Part shown: one piece after another, positions 1-8,190 of the stretch | Position numbering within the stretch: the first letter of the stretch is position 1 | Layout: each line of letters opens with the position of its first letter | From: Cryobacterium sp. PH31-O1 | GTDB taxonomy: Bacteria > Actinomycetota > Actinomycetes > Actinomycetales > Microbacteriaceae | Direction of reading: 5' to 3' | Assembly (NCBI RefSeq): GCF_030063455.1 | Contig: NZ_JASITB010000003.1 | Coordinates: 1-64,000 of the forward strand | DNA: 64,000 nt | The notes under the pieces: generated by a model | Seen by the model: only the letters and a program-made list of their open reading frames with translations | Told to the model about the DNA's origin: nothing | The model's database searches: none | Position numbers and translations under genes: made by a program

Positions 1-109
1 ACGCATCAAACTCAGCGCGCTCCTCGGGCGAAACCGGCCAAGTACCGTGTGCGGCGAAGAACGGATCGACACTGCCCGACTGCTGGGGGGTGTCGCCGCT
101 CTGGCTCAT
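1..109 (-). CDS. N-terminal end of an unidentified protein, cut by the left edge
   Basis: An ATG at 109 on the minus strand opens a frame that runs off the window edge. The visible 36 residues start with a Ser/Gln/Gly-rich stretch and continue into DPFFAAHGTWPVSPEERAEF. I recognise no family. The polar opening followed by an aromatic patch suggests a cytosolic protein with a flexible start and no signal peptide. The sequence just upstream (110-260) is clearly more AT-rich than the rest of the window and could hold its promoter. Confidence 0.5.
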   Translation of the reverse strand, partial: MSQSGDTPQQSGSVDPFFAAHGTWPVSPEERAEFDA

Positions 110-260
110 AGAACAAGTGTACCAAACTCAACCCCTCAAATCGAGGGAATCTCATATACTTTTGGATTTCCATACGAAGCTGAATTCGCACTGCCAGTTG
201 AGTTTTCGGGGCCGGCGAGTGTTGCGCCCCCGTGTTTGATGACCTTTCGGTAGTGCGGTG
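110..260. other. AT-rich intergenic stretch
   Basis: This stretch has runs such as ctcatatacttttggatttc, visibly lower in GC than its surroundings. It lies between the edge gene and the PIN remnant. I see no convincing ORF. It may hold the promoter of the edge gene, or be leftover foreign DNA that arrived with the toxin remnant. Confidence 0.35.
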
Positions 261-425
261 CTAGCCGGTCGCCAGTAGGCGAGCATCCGTTTGGCTGGCC
301 CGTTTGCGATCGAAGGTGTACAACGTGCGATTCGACGTCATGTCTGCCGACGTCACGAGGTAGCAGTCCTCGAAAAACAATTTAGGATTCCCGACGAACA
401 GAGCCAGGCAAGCCCGCGAAGCTGT
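261..425 (-). pseudogene. Remnant of a PIN-domain (VapC-type) toxin, C-terminal part only
   Basis: The minus-strand frame ending at the TAG at 261-263 reads NPKLFFEDCYLVTSADM followed by NRTLYTFDRKRASQTDARLL. This resembles the end of PIN-domain ribonuclease toxins: a late acidic residue in a helix (here E-D before the Cys), then a strand with a TFDRK-like motif and a closing 'ARLL'. The N-terminal part with the first catalytic Asp (usually within a DTNV/L motif) is missing, and upstream residues look like random Arg/Ser-rich translation. I infer a decayed VapC toxin without an antitoxin. The match is by eye to the family pattern and could be weaker than it looks. Confidence 0.45.
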
Positions 426-517
426 TCCGGAACGCGAAGGCGTGCCGGCCCGTCTTTGTGACGCGGTAGAGGAATTCGCCTCTCGAGGGCTGGCCAGCAC
501 CCACGCTACGCTGGCGT

Positions 518-1141
518 ATGCAACCTTCCCTCTGGCTGGCGCTCGCGGGCGCGGGCGTGCTGATCAGCTTCACCCCCGGCGCGGGCGCGATCAACACCAT
601 GAACAACTCGCTGAACAGCGGGTTTCGCCGCTCGATCTGGGGAATCCTGGGGCAGCAGGCGGCCCTCATCGTGCACATTGCCGTGGTGGCGCTCGGTGTC
701 GGGGTTTTGGTTGCGGGATCACCCGTGGTGTTCAACATCATTCGGTTTGCCGGGGCGGCCTATCTGGTGTTTCTGGGCATCCGTCTAATTCTGCACAAGC
801 CCGACCCGACGCGGGATCTGGCTGCGCCGCGCGCCAGGGAGCCGGCTTGGTCGATGTTTCGCCGCGGCCTGTGGGTAAACCTGCTCAACCCCAAGGCGCT
901 CGTCTTCTTTCTCGCGTTCATGCCTCAGTTCATTCGTCCCCAGCAGCCGCTGCTCCCCCAGTATCTGGTGTTGACCGTCACCGTGGTGCTGATCGACGTC
1001 CTGGTGATGTGGTTCTTCTTCGCGGTGGCGGCCAAGTCGTTCCAGCGTTTCACCAACACCGCGCGCGGGCAGCTCATCCTGAACCGCACGTTCGGCCTGC
1101 TGTACGTGGCCGTCGCCGTCTTGCTGGCGTTGGTGCACTGA
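518..1141 (+). CDS. LysE/RhtB family amino-acid exporter
   Basis: This 207-residue protein has the usual length and layout of LysE/RhtB exporters. An N-terminal membrane segment carries the family motif around residues 17-30 (SFTPGAGAINTMNNSL), followed by GFRRSIWGILGQ, four or five further hydrophobic segments and the central NLLNPKALVFFLAFMPQF motif. The family uses proton exchange to export basic amino acids, homoserine, threonine or related compounds; the substrate cannot be read here. Its last 41 codons have a decayed second copy at 7042-7167, so a paralogue once lay on the far side of the alanine genes. It lies about 400 nt upstream of alr and on the same strand, but a minus-strand gene separates them. 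Confidence 0.9.
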   Translation: MQPSLWLALAGAGVLISFTPGAGAINTMNNSLNSGFRRSIWGILGQQAALIVHIAVVALGVGVLVAGSPVVFNIIRFAGAAYLVFLGIRLILHKPDPTRDLAAPRAREPAWSMFRRGLWVNLLNPKALVFFLAFMPQFIRPQQPLLPQYLVLTVTVVLIDVLVMWFFFAVAAKSFQRFTNTARGQLILNRTFGLLYVAVAVLLALVH

Positions 1142-1158
1142 GTGACAAGCCTCGGGGC

Positions 1159-1512
1159 TCAATCACGTTCATCGGCGCGAGTCATGTTCATGATGGCGTC
1201 CCCGGCGGCCCGCCCGCGGAACCGGCGATGGGCGGCCTGCCGAGTGACTCCGAGGGCCGACGCGATGCCCTCCCAGCTCACGCCGATGGCGCGGGCTTGC
1301 AACACATGAAAGTACTCCCGGTCGTCGAGGTCGCGCCGGGCCTGGGTGACATCGCGAAGTGCTACGAGATGGCCGATCGGGTCATGCGGATGGCCTGTCA
1401 GTGTTCCAACCATGTCGTCAGCATATGTTGACAGATAGCTGCCCGTAGCGCAGGACGCGGCGTCGCTCAGCGGGAACGAGACGAGCGCGGCAACCTCGGC
1501 GTTTGTCTGCAT
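1159..1512 (-). CDS. Small helix-turn-helix protein of unknown role
   Basis: A 117-residue protein starting at the ATG at 1512. Residues 77-98 (GVSWEGIASALGVTRQAAHRRF) form a classic helix-turn-helix of the sigma-region-4/Xre-like type, often seen in small actinobacterial proteins next to ClpN-like domains. No other domain is visible; the first 45 residues look irregular and the middle (ALRDVTQARRDLDDREYFHV) looks helical. It is convergent with the LysE exporter and divergent from alr. The racemase frame is open far enough to reach into this gene's start, so the two promoters must be closely packed. A DNA-binding role is likely; the target is unknown. Confidence 0.7.
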   Translation of the reverse strand: MQTNAEVAALVSFPLSDAASCATGSYLSTYADDMVGTLTGHPHDPIGHLVALRDVTQARRDLDDREYFHVLQARAIGVSWEGIASALGVTRQAAHRRFRGRAAGDAIMNMTRADERD

Positions 1513-1547
1513 TCGGGGGCAGGCGACCGGAGGCTAAGCTGCAACGT

Positions 1548-2717
1548 GTGAAATCTGCAGCCTTTCCCTTTGCTACCGAACGACTGCCGGAGCGCGCGGC
1601 CGTAATCGACCTTGAGGCGATCAGGCACAACGTTCGCCACCTCGCAAATCTGGCCGCTCCGGCCCAGCTGATGGCGGTCGTCAAAGCGGATGCCTACGGC
1701 CACGGGGTTCTGCCCGTCGCCCGCGCGGCGCTCGAGGCCGGAGCGGACTGGCTCGGCGTGGCGCATATTTCGGAGGCCCTCGCCCTGCGTGCTGGGGCCA
1801 TCGACGTGCCAATGCTGGCGTGGTTGCACACCACCGACAGCCACTTTCGCGCCGCAATCGCCGCAGATATTGATCTCGGATGCTCGGGGTGGGAATTGCC
1901 GTTCATCGTCGCGGCCGCGCAGCAGCAGCGAAAAACCGCACGCATCCATCTGAAGTTTGACTCCGGTCTGGGACGCAATGGCAGCACCCCCGCGGAGTGG
2001 GCCGGTTTCGTGGCGCGCGCCCGGCAGGCCGAACTGGCCGGATCAGTGACCGTCGTGGGTGTTTTCTCGCACCTCGCGGTGGCCGACGAGCCCTCCCGCG
2101 TCGAGACCGACGAACAGATAGCGGCTTTCACGACAGCCGTTGCGCAGGCGCGGGAAGCGGGACTCCACCCGATGCTGCGGCACCTCGCCAACAGTGCCGG
2201 AGTGCTGACCCGTGCGGATACGCACTTCGATCTGGTGCGTGCGGGTCTGGCAATTTACGGCCTGTCACCGTTCGGTGACCGAACCTCGACCGACCTCGGA
2301 TTGCGCCCGGCCATGACCCTGCGCACGCTGGTATCGGTGTGCAAGGACGTGCCAGCCGAACAGGGCGTCTCCTATGGGCTGAACTACCGCACGACGGCCC
2401 CGACGACGCTCGCCCTGATTCCGCTGGGCTACGCCGACGGTATTCCGCGCGTCGCCACGGGAGGGCCGGTACGCATCGGCGGCGTGACCTACCGCGTGGT
2501 CGGGCACATCGCCATGGACCAGATGGTGATCGATCTCGGCGTGGCCGCCCTCGTGGCCTCGGGCGCGTCGGTGATCGGTACCGAAGCAGTATTGTTCGGC
2601 CCCGGCGACGACGGCGAAGCATCCGTTGACGAGTGGGCGGCTGCGGCCGGAACCATCAACTACGAGGTGGTTACCCGCATCAGCCCCCGCGTTCCCCGCG
2701 TGTACCGCAACGTCTGA
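1548..2717 (+). CDS. alr: Alanine racemase
   Basis: PLP-dependent interconversion of L- and D-alanine, the source of D-Ala for peptidoglycan. The PLP lysine sits in AVVKADAYGHG (Lys 46 from the GTG start), followed by a TIM-barrel region. The second catalytic residue, a Tyr, lies in EQGVSYGLNYR, with IPLGYADGIPR after it. The frame is also open to a TTG at 1503, but that would overlap the divergent HTH gene. The GTG at 1548, with GGAGG at 1529-1533, is my choice (389 residues), although the spacing is long. D-alanine made here is also the natural substrate of the CycA-type permease further on. The divergent regulator and ald follow, so this is an alanine-metabolism locus. Confidence 0.93.
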   Translation: MKSAAFPFATERLPERAAVIDLEAIRHNVRHLANLAAPAQLMAVVKADAYGHGVLPVARAALEAGADWLGVAHISEALALRAGAIDVPMLAWLHTTDSHFRAAIAADIDLGCSGWELPFIVAAAQQQRKTARIHLKFDSGLGRNGSTPAEWAGFVARARQAELAGSVTVVGVFSHLAVADEPSRVETDEQIAAFTTAVAQAREAGLHPMLRHLANSAGVLTRADTHFDLVRAGLAIYGLSPFGDRTSTDLGLRPAMTLRTLVSVCKDVPAEQGVSYGLNYRTTAPTTLALIPLGYADGIPRVATGGPVRIGGVTYRVVGHIAMDQMVIDLGVAALVASGASVIGTEAVLFGPGDDGEASVDEWAAAAGTINYEVVTRISPRVPRVYRNV

Positions 2718-2733
2718 GACTGGGGCGCGCCTG

Positions 2734-3942
2734 TTACAGGCGGGGGCGGCCGGCCCAGCGGTCGGCTTTGAGAGCCAGGTGCAGCTCGAGGCGTGCGTAC
2801 CCGCCGAGCGGATCAACACCCAGCAGGGAACGGATGCGTCCCAGCCGGTTGTAAATACTGGTTCGGTGTAAGTGCAGGTGTTCGGCGACCTCCGCCACGG
2901 ACCCGTCCTTGTCGTAGAGCAGCTCGAGCACGGGCAGTAGTTCCCGATTTCGGTCGAGTTCCCGCAACTCGGTGAAAAGCGCTGACTCGGACGACGAGAC
3001 GTCCCGACCCGTGACGGCCAGGAATTGGTAGACCCCGATGGCGCGAAACGATACGAGCGTGCCCAGCTGGGCATCCACCCTGGCCGACTGCACGGCACTC
3101 CGCGCCTCGGCGTAGGCATCGGGCAGCCACCGCAGGTCGGAGAAGGGCTCGCTCAGCCCGAGCAGGGCAGGCGCCGCCGCCTGCCCGCCGCGACGGGAGA
3201 CCTCGAGTTCGAAGCGTCGTCGAACCTCGCTGAGGTCGAAGCCGTCAACCTCGTCGTTGAGCAGCAGTACGGCATGCGTCTCGGTGCCGGCCGAGAACAG
3301 CACGGTGTTGATGCCGAGCGTGGCATGAAGTGCGGAGAGCCGGTACAGCAGGCCGCTTTCGGCGGGATCGCGCTGGGCATTGGCACCGCGCTCGAGCAGC
3401 GTGGCAAGCCGCCACGGACCGCGCCCGTGGACACCGGGCCAGCCGTCCACCACCACGACGGCATCACGCTCCCCCAGGCAGGCGGCGAGAAATTGTGCCT
3501 CGCCGGTGCGACGCACATCGGAATCCGCGCTCGAGCGGTTCAGAAGCATCTCCGCGAGGGCGTCCAATTCCGGGCGGATGATGTGCAGCTCACCCATAAT
3601 CGTCTCCGGCGTCTGCTCGTCGTCGAGCTGGAGGACCCACAGATAGCCCACCCGGAAGCCACGGGCCAGCAACGGCACGCACACGCGACCCAACATTCCG
3701 AGATCGGCGTTGGCCGGAACCGGAACCGGTTTCACGGCCGTCGCGATACCGTGACTGAGCTGCCAGGCACTGACATCGGGCGGAACCAGCTTGCTCAGCA
3801 GAAAGTTCGTGCGCACTCGGTCGGCCGTGGACTGATGTGCGCTATACGCGAGCAACAAGCCGTCGAGATCTTCGAGGGAGAGAGCGCGGCCGAGATGCGC
3901 AGCGATGACGACCACCGCCTGGTCGATATCGGCCGCTTTCAT
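2734..3942 (-). CDS. PucR/CdaR-family transcriptional regulator, probably of alanine metabolism
   Basis: A 402-residue regulator from the ATG at 3942; a TTG at 3960 is also in frame. The N-terminal two thirds resembles a GAF-like sensor region. The C-terminal 65 residues hold the PucR HTH, with SVAEVAEHLHLHRTSIYNRL and then LGVDPLGGYARLELHLAL. It is transcribed divergently from ald across about 295 nt, the arrangement expected of a local activator. PucR-type regulators such as AdeR are known to activate ald in other bacteria, so regulation of ald and perhaps cycA by alanine is a reasonable inference, not something the sequence proves. It is convergent with alr, with a gap of only 16 nt. Confidence 0.87.
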   Translation of the reverse strand: MKAADIDQAVVVIAAHLGRALSLEDLDGLLLAYSAHQSTADRVRTNFLLSKLVPPDVSAWQLSHGIATAVKPVPVPANADLGMLGRVCVPLLARGFRVGYLWVLQLDDEQTPETIMGELHIIRPELDALAEMLLNRSSADSDVRRTGEAQFLAACLGERDAVVVVDGWPGVHGRGPWRLATLLERGANAQRDPAESGLLYRLSALHATLGINTVLFSAGTETHAVLLLNDEVDGFDLSEVRRRFELEVSRRGGQAAAPALLGLSEPFSDLRWLPDAYAEARSAVQSARVDAQLGTLVSFRAIGVYQFLAVTGRDVSSSESALFTELRELDRNRELLPVLELLYDKDGSVAEVAEHLHLHRTSIYNRLGRIRSLLGVDPLGGYARLELHLALKADRWAGRPRL

Positions 3943-4237
3943 AGCTTCAATCCTACGCAAGAGGTGTGAACGTCAGGCGACAATCGACGCGCCTTGGCGC
4001 TACAAATGTCGAGCCGAATGCGGGGCGGCTACCAAGTGAAACGTGCCTGACCACGGATCTTCACGTTGAAAAACCCCTGCAAAGTGGCAATTTCGGGTGC
4101 GTGAGGCGTGTGGCGAGCCAGCCCACAGCACACGTTGTCGCACGGGCAGAGCCAGGGCGACCTCAAAAACCCAGGCTTATCGTTTTCACGCTGACCAAAG
4201 TCGATCAGCACGCGTCAAGCAGAAGCAGGAGTTTTCC
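3943..4237. promoter_or_regulatory. Divergent promoter region between PucR regulator and ald
   Basis: This 295-nt gap must contain the promoters of both the regulator (minus) and ald (plus). I find no long inverted repeat and no convincing -35/-10 pair by eye. A purine-rich ribosome site (AAGCAGGAG at 4223-4231) precedes the ald ATG at 4238. Confidence 0.45.
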
Positions 4238-5374
4238 ATGATCATTGGTGTTCCGACCGAAATTAAGAACAACGAGTTCCGGGTGGCCATAACCGCCGCC
4301 GGAGTGCACGAAGCCAAACTGCACGGCCATACCGTGCTGGTACAGTCCGGCGCCGGGATCGCCTCCGGCTTCGCCGACGCCGCCTACGCCGCTGCCGGTG
4401 CCGAGATCGTCGACACCGCCACCTCGGTGTGGGCAAGCGCCGACCTGATCCTCAAGGTGAAGGAGCCAATCGCCGCCGAGTACTCCTACTTCCGTGAAGG
4501 ACTGATCCTCTTCACCTACCTGCACCTCGCTGCCGAACCCGAGCTCGCGAAAGCCCTGCTCGAGTCCGGCGTGACCGCAATCGCCTACGAGACCGTGCAG
4601 AAGGCCGACCGTTCGTTGCCGCTGCTCGCCCCGATGAGCGAGGTCGCCGGACGCCTCGCCGTTCAGGTCGGCGCCGCGTCGATGACCCGGCCCTGTGGCG
4701 GCCCCGGCATCTTGATGGGCGGCGTACCAGGGGTGCGCGCCGCCAAGGTGACCGTGATCGGTGCCGGCGTCGCCGGCTCCAACGCCGCCGCCATGGCGCT
4801 CGGCATGGGCGCGGACGTTACCATCCTGGACATCAACATCGACCGCCTGCGCGAGCTCGACGCCCAGTACGCCGGACGTTTGAAGACCATCGCCTCGAAC
4901 GCCTACGAGATCGACCGGTCGGTGACCGAGGCTGACCTCGTGATCGGCTCCGTGCTGATCCCCGGGGCGAAGGCCCCCAAGCTCGTCACCAACGAGCTCG
5001 TGTCGCGGATGAAGCAGGGCTCTGTACTCGTGGACATAGCGGTCGATCAGGGCGGCTGTTTCGAAGGCACCCACGCCACCACCCACGAGGACCCCACCTT
5101 CCCCGTGCACGGCTCGATCTTCTACTGCGTCGCCAACATGCCCGGCGCCGTGCCTCAGACCTCGACCCTCGCGCTGACCAATGTGACCCTGGCCCACGCC
5201 CTGTCGATTGCCGACCGTGGCGTGCGTGCAGCGTTCGAGCGCGACGCCGCCCTCGCCGGTGGCCTGAACATCGCCGCCGGAAAGGTCGCTAACCGCTCGG
5301 TCAGCGTCGCCCTCGACCTGCCGCTCACGCACTGGAGTGACCTCGTCAGGCAGATCGAGCCCGCGCTGGCCTGA
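4238..5374 (+). CDS. ald: Alanine dehydrogenase
   Basis: NAD-dependent oxidative deamination of L-alanine to pyruvate and ammonium, or the reverse. The 378 residues begin [20 protein letters not shown], the family's N-terminal signature. The substrate-site region YLHLA lies near residue 95, the Rossmann motif [20 protein letters not shown] in the middle, and [19 protein letters not shown] near residue 270. The ATG at 4238 is preceded by AGCAGGAG and gives the normal protein length; the frame extends further upstream but with non-conserved sequence. A terminator-like hairpin follows before cycA, so the two are not obviously one transcript. The divergent PucR gene is the likely regulator. Confidence 0.96.
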   Translation: MIIGVPTEIKNNEFRVAITAAGVHEAKLHGHTVLVQSGAGIASGFADAAYAAAGAEIVDTATSVWASADLILKVKEPIAAEYSYFREGLILFTYLHLAAEPELAKALLESGVTAIAYETVQKADRSLPLLAPMSEVAGRLAVQVGAASMTRPCGGPGILMGGVPGVRAAKVTVIGAGVAGSNAAAMALGMGADVTILDINIDRLRELDAQYAGRLKTIASNAYEIDRSVTEADLVIGSVLIPGAKAPKLVTNELVSRMKQGSVLVDIAVDQGGCFEGTHATTHEDPTFPVHGSIFYCVANMPGAVPQTSTLALTNVTLAHALSIADRGVRAAFERDAALAGGLNIAAGKVANRSVSVALDLPLTHWSDLVRQIEPALA

Positions 5375-5398
5375 CAGCGCTTTTCGAGCCGCGCTGGG

Positions 5399-5454
5399 TA
5401 GCGGATGCTGGGCGGGCGTATCGGCCAGCCCCGGCATCCGCTATCCGCTTTTTT
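5399..5454 (+). terminator. Rho-independent terminator after ald
   Basis: A perfect 10-bp stem, TAGCGGATGC (5399-5408) with GCATCCGCTA (5434-5443), is followed within a few bases by a run of six T. It sits 25 nt after the ald stop. The arms are built from the CGGATGC heptamer that recurs throughout the window. Confidence 0.7.
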
Positions 5455-5514
5455 CTCAGAGTTCGGAGAACCCGACGCTCTGTCAATCGCCTGGACTACA
5501 AGGAAGTATCTCCG

Positions 5515-6981
5515 ATGACGCAATGGAAAACCAACACTCGACCCGCCCCGAATGCACAGCCACACCTGGCCCGATCGCTGTCGAACCGTCATATCCAGCT
5601 GATCGCCATCGGCGGCGCGATCGGAACGGGCCTGTTCATGGGCTCAGGGAAGACCATCTCCCTCGCGGGGCCGTCCGTGATCTTCGTCTATATGATCATC
5701 GGGTTCATGCTGTTCTTTGTCATGCGGGCCATGGGCGAGTTGTTGCTCTCCAACCTCGACTACAAGTCATTCAGCGACTTCGCTGGTGACCTGCTCGGGC
5801 CGTGGGCCGGCTTTTTCACGAGCTGGACATACTGGCTCTGCTGGATCGTGACCGCCATCGCCGAGCTAATCGCTATCGCGTTGTATACGAGCTTCTGGTG
5901 GCCCGATCTGCCGCTGTGGATTCCGGCCTTCGGTGCCGTGTTGATTCTGCTTGGCTTCAACCTCACGAGTGTCAAGGCGTTCGGCGAGACCGAATTCTGG
6001 TTCGCACTGATCAAGATCGTCGCGATCGTCACGCTCATCATCGTGGGTCTCGTTATGGTGTTCACGAAGTTCCAGTCGCCCGGCGGCACGCCAGCGAGTC
6101 TCAGCAACCTGTGGAACGACGGTGGAATGTTTCCGACCGGCCCGATGGGGTTCATCGCCGGCTTCCAGCTCTCCGTGTTTGCGTTTCTCGGAGTCGAGCT
6201 CGTTGGCACGACGGCTGCCGAAGCGCAGCACCCGGAGAAGAACCTTCCCAAGGCCATTAACTCGATCCCCATTCGCATCATGTTGTTTTATGTTCTGGCC
6301 CTGATCGTGATCATGGCGGTTACGCCGTGGCGCGAGGTCACCGCCGATGTGAGCCCTTTCGTGGCGATGTTCGCCCTAGCGGGGCTCGGCGCGGCCGCGG
6401 CCGTTATCAACTTCGTCGTGCTCACGAGTGCGACATCGTCGGCGAATTCCGGACTGTATTCCACATCGAGAATGCTCTTCGGGTTATCGATCGAGGGTAC
6501 GGCACCTGGGCGTTTTCAACGCCTGAGCCGCCACCGAGTGCCGGCCAACGCGCTGCTGTTCTCGTGCATGTTTCTGCTCGTATCCGCTGTTCTGCTGTAT
6601 GCGAGCTCGTCAATCATCGCCGTGTTCACCGTGGTGACGACTATGGCATCAGTACTGTTCATCTTTGTGTGGGCCATCATCGTGGTGAGCTACATTGTGT
6701 ACCGCAGGCGCCGCCCTGGGCTGCACACAGCCTCAAAGTTCAAAATGCCCGGCGGCGTGTATATGTGCTATATCCTGCTCGCGTTCTTCGTCTTCCTGAT
6801 CTGGGCGCTCACTCAAAAGGCGGACACGCTGCAGGCCCTGCTCATAACACCGGTGTGGTTTATCGGGCTGGGCATCGTCTGGCTGATCATCCGCCGACGC
6901 CCCGAACTGGTCGCTCATAAGGAGCTGTACCGGGCGAATGTGCGGGCCGACAAGGCGTCGGCTCTCGCCTTCCGGCGCTGA
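5515..6981 (+). CDS. cycA: D-serine/D-alanine/glycine permease (APC family)
   Basis: Twelve-helix amino-acid/proton symporter of the APC superfamily, 488 residues. The N-terminal core LSNRHIQLIAIGGAIGTGLF is followed by GSGKTISLAGPSVIFVYMII and MGELLLSNLDYKSFSDFA, all nearly identical to what I recall of Escherichia coli CycA. The later motifs ELVGTTAAEAQHPEKNLPKA, NSIPIRIMLFYVLALIVIM and SSANSGLYSTSRMLFGL fit as well. CycA imports D-Ala, D-Ser, Gly and L-Ala, consistent with the neighbouring racemase and alanine dehydrogenase. The start ATG at 5515 has a weak ribosome site. Assignment to the CycA subgroup is strong; the exact substrate range is inferred. Confidence 0.92.
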   Translation: MTQWKTNTRPAPNAQPHLARSLSNRHIQLIAIGGAIGTGLFMGSGKTISLAGPSVIFVYMIIGFMLFFVMRAMGELLLSNLDYKSFSDFAGDLLGPWAGFFTSWTYWLCWIVTAIAELIAIALYTSFWWPDLPLWIPAFGAVLILLGFNLTSVKAFGETEFWFALIKIVAIVTLIIVGLVMVFTKFQSPGGTPASLSNLWNDGGMFPTGPMGFIAGFQLSVFAFLGVELVGTTAAEAQHPEKNLPKAINSIPIRIMLFYVLALIVIMAVTPWREVTADVSPFVAMFALAGLGAAAAVINFVVLTSATSSANSGLYSTSRMLFGLSIEGTAPGRFQRLSRHRVPANALLFSCMFLLVSAVLLYASSSIIAVFTVVTTMASVLFIFVWAIIVVSYIVYRRRRPGLHTASKFKMPGGVYMCYILLAFFVFLIWALTQKADTLQALLITPVWFIGLGIVWLIIRRRPELVAHKELYRANVRADKASALAFRR

Positions 6982-7041
6982 GCGACGCGCGGCCGAAAGC
7001 TGCCCCACGACCCGGGACCCTTCGGGGTGTCGGAACCGGAA

Positions 7042-7167
7042 CTCTTCGCGGTGGCAGCGCGGTCATTTCAACGCTTCACAAACACGGCCCGTGGGCAGTT
7101 GATTCTCAACCGCAGGTTCGGCGTGCTCTTCGTGGCCGTCGCACTGCTGCTGGCACTGGTGCACTGA
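7042..7167 (+). pseudogene. Decayed C-terminal fragment of a LysE-family exporter
   Basis: Frame 7042-7167 reads LFAVAARSFQRFTNTARGQL and then ILNRRFGVLFVAVALLLALVH followed by TGA. It aligns without gaps to the last 41 residues of the exporter at 518-1141 (FAVAAKSFQRFTNTARGQLI... LLALVH). The rest of the gene is absent: upstream lies the cycA stop at 6981 and about 60 nt of unrelated sequence. It is a remnant of a paralogue or of a duplicated segment, not a functional gene. Confidence 0.85.
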
Positions 7168-7190
7168 CGGATGCTCGGTACGCTGGCCTG

Positions 7191-7694
7191 ATGAGTACCA
7201 CCGCAACCGCACAACACCGCCCGACCGTACGAGCGGGGATCGTGGGCTTCGTACTCGTAGCGGCATACGCGATCGTCGGGGTGCTGCAGATTCTGGTGTG
7301 GAACCCCCTCGCGGCGGTGCCGGGTGCCACGCTCGGGCAGATTCGTGCGGATATGGCACGGGCCAATGAGCACCTCACCGGAACCGGAGTGGTCATCTGG
7401 GCGGGAATCGGGATTGCTCTGGCGGCTGTGGTTCTTCTGGTGGCTGCGCTGCGAAAGACGAGCAGGGTCGGGCCGGTGATCGCGGCCTACCTCGTGTTGC
7501 TGGTCTTTGCGGCTCCCGGGCATTTGTTCGTGGGATTCGGTCCGGGCATGTCGCTGGCCGACACATTCATGATTTCGGGCGCGGATCATGCGCCGTGGGG
7601 CCTTGTGCTCTACGGCGTGAGCGCGGCCGCGTTGGCCGGCTTGATCGTGGTCATCATCCGTGCCGCTCACGCTGCCTCGGTCGTCGCAGAATAG
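7191..7694 (+). CDS. Four-helix membrane protein of unknown function
   Basis: A 167-residue protein with four clear hydrophobic segments: about residues 14-38 (AGIVGFVLVAAYAIVGVLQI), 67-86, 93-115 and 136-158. No enzymatic motif is visible. A small periplasmic-side loop (GFGPGMSLADTFMISGADHA) lies between helices 3 and 4. I cannot assign a family. It lies just upstream of the shortened AlkD-like gene (gap of 4 nt from stop to ATG), so the two may be cotranscribed. The start ATG at 7191 fits the beginning of the first polar region. Confidence 0.7.
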   Translation: MSTTATAQHRPTVRAGIVGFVLVAAYAIVGVLQILVWNPLAAVPGATLGQIRADMARANEHLTGTGVVIWAGIGIALAAVVLLVAALRKTSRVGPVIAAYLVLLVFAAPGHLFVGFGPGMSLADTFMISGADHAPWGLVLYGVSAAALAGLIVVIIRAAHAASVVAE

Positions 7695-7698
7695 ACGG

Positions 7699-8181
7699 AT
7701 GACTGACGCCGGCGACTTCGTAGACCGCGCGCTGCAGTACGAAGCCACCTGGGAACGGGCAGCCGAGTGGCAGGCCCGTCTGGGCGGCGTGTTCGAGGTC
7801 TACGGCGCCTCGGTGGGCGCCGTGCGCGGAACTATTCGCGACCTCGCCCGCCGGCACAAGAACATGACCCACGACGAGGTGACCGCGCTCAGTTCCGAGC
7901 TGTGGCGAGTGCCGGTGTTCGAGCGACGCCTCGCCGCGATCGTGCTGCTGCAGGCGAACGTGGCGCGGCTCGACAACACCGATCTCACCCGCATCGAGGG
8001 GTTTCTGCGGGGTGCAACAGTGCCCGAGCTCGCCGACCCGCTCATCTTCGACGTGGTCGTACCGTTGGTGCAGCGGCTAACCGGCGCGAATCGCGCCAGA
8101 GCGGATGCAGCGGTAGCCCGCTGGGCGCAGGACGGCGATCCCTCGCTGCTCCGTGCAGCCAATGTCATGCCCCACGCGTAG
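7699..8181 (+). CDS. AlkD-like DNA alkylation repair protein, shortened at the C-terminus
   Basis: 160 residues from the ATG at 7699. The pattern YGASVGAVRGTIRDLARRHK, then LSSELWRVPVFERRLAAIVL and the final DAAVARWAQDGDPSLLRAAN follows the HEAT-like repeats of AlkD-type DNA glycosylases, which remove alkylated bases. Family members usually run to about 220-240 residues; here the protein stops in the repeat that normally continues 'RRAALLS'. The missing part carries residues of the DNA-binding concave surface, so activity is uncertain. The stop at 8181 is followed 9 nt later by the next gene, with no sign of a frameshifted remainder. It may be a truncated relative or a natural short form. Confidence 0.65.
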   Translation: MTDAGDFVDRALQYEATWERAAEWQARLGGVFEVYGASVGAVRGTIRDLARRHKNMTHDEVTALSSELWRVPVFERRLAAIVLLQANVARLDNTDLTRIEGFLRGATVPELADPLIFDVVVPLVQRLTGANRARADAAVARWAQDGDPSLLRAANVMPHA

Positions 8182-8190
8182 GCTGCGGGC

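Noticed and set aside
4205..5437. Long minus-strand open frame opposite ald
   Set aside because: It mirrors the codon bias of ald; the translation is Gly/Val/His-rich without any family pattern, and ald is a certain gene.
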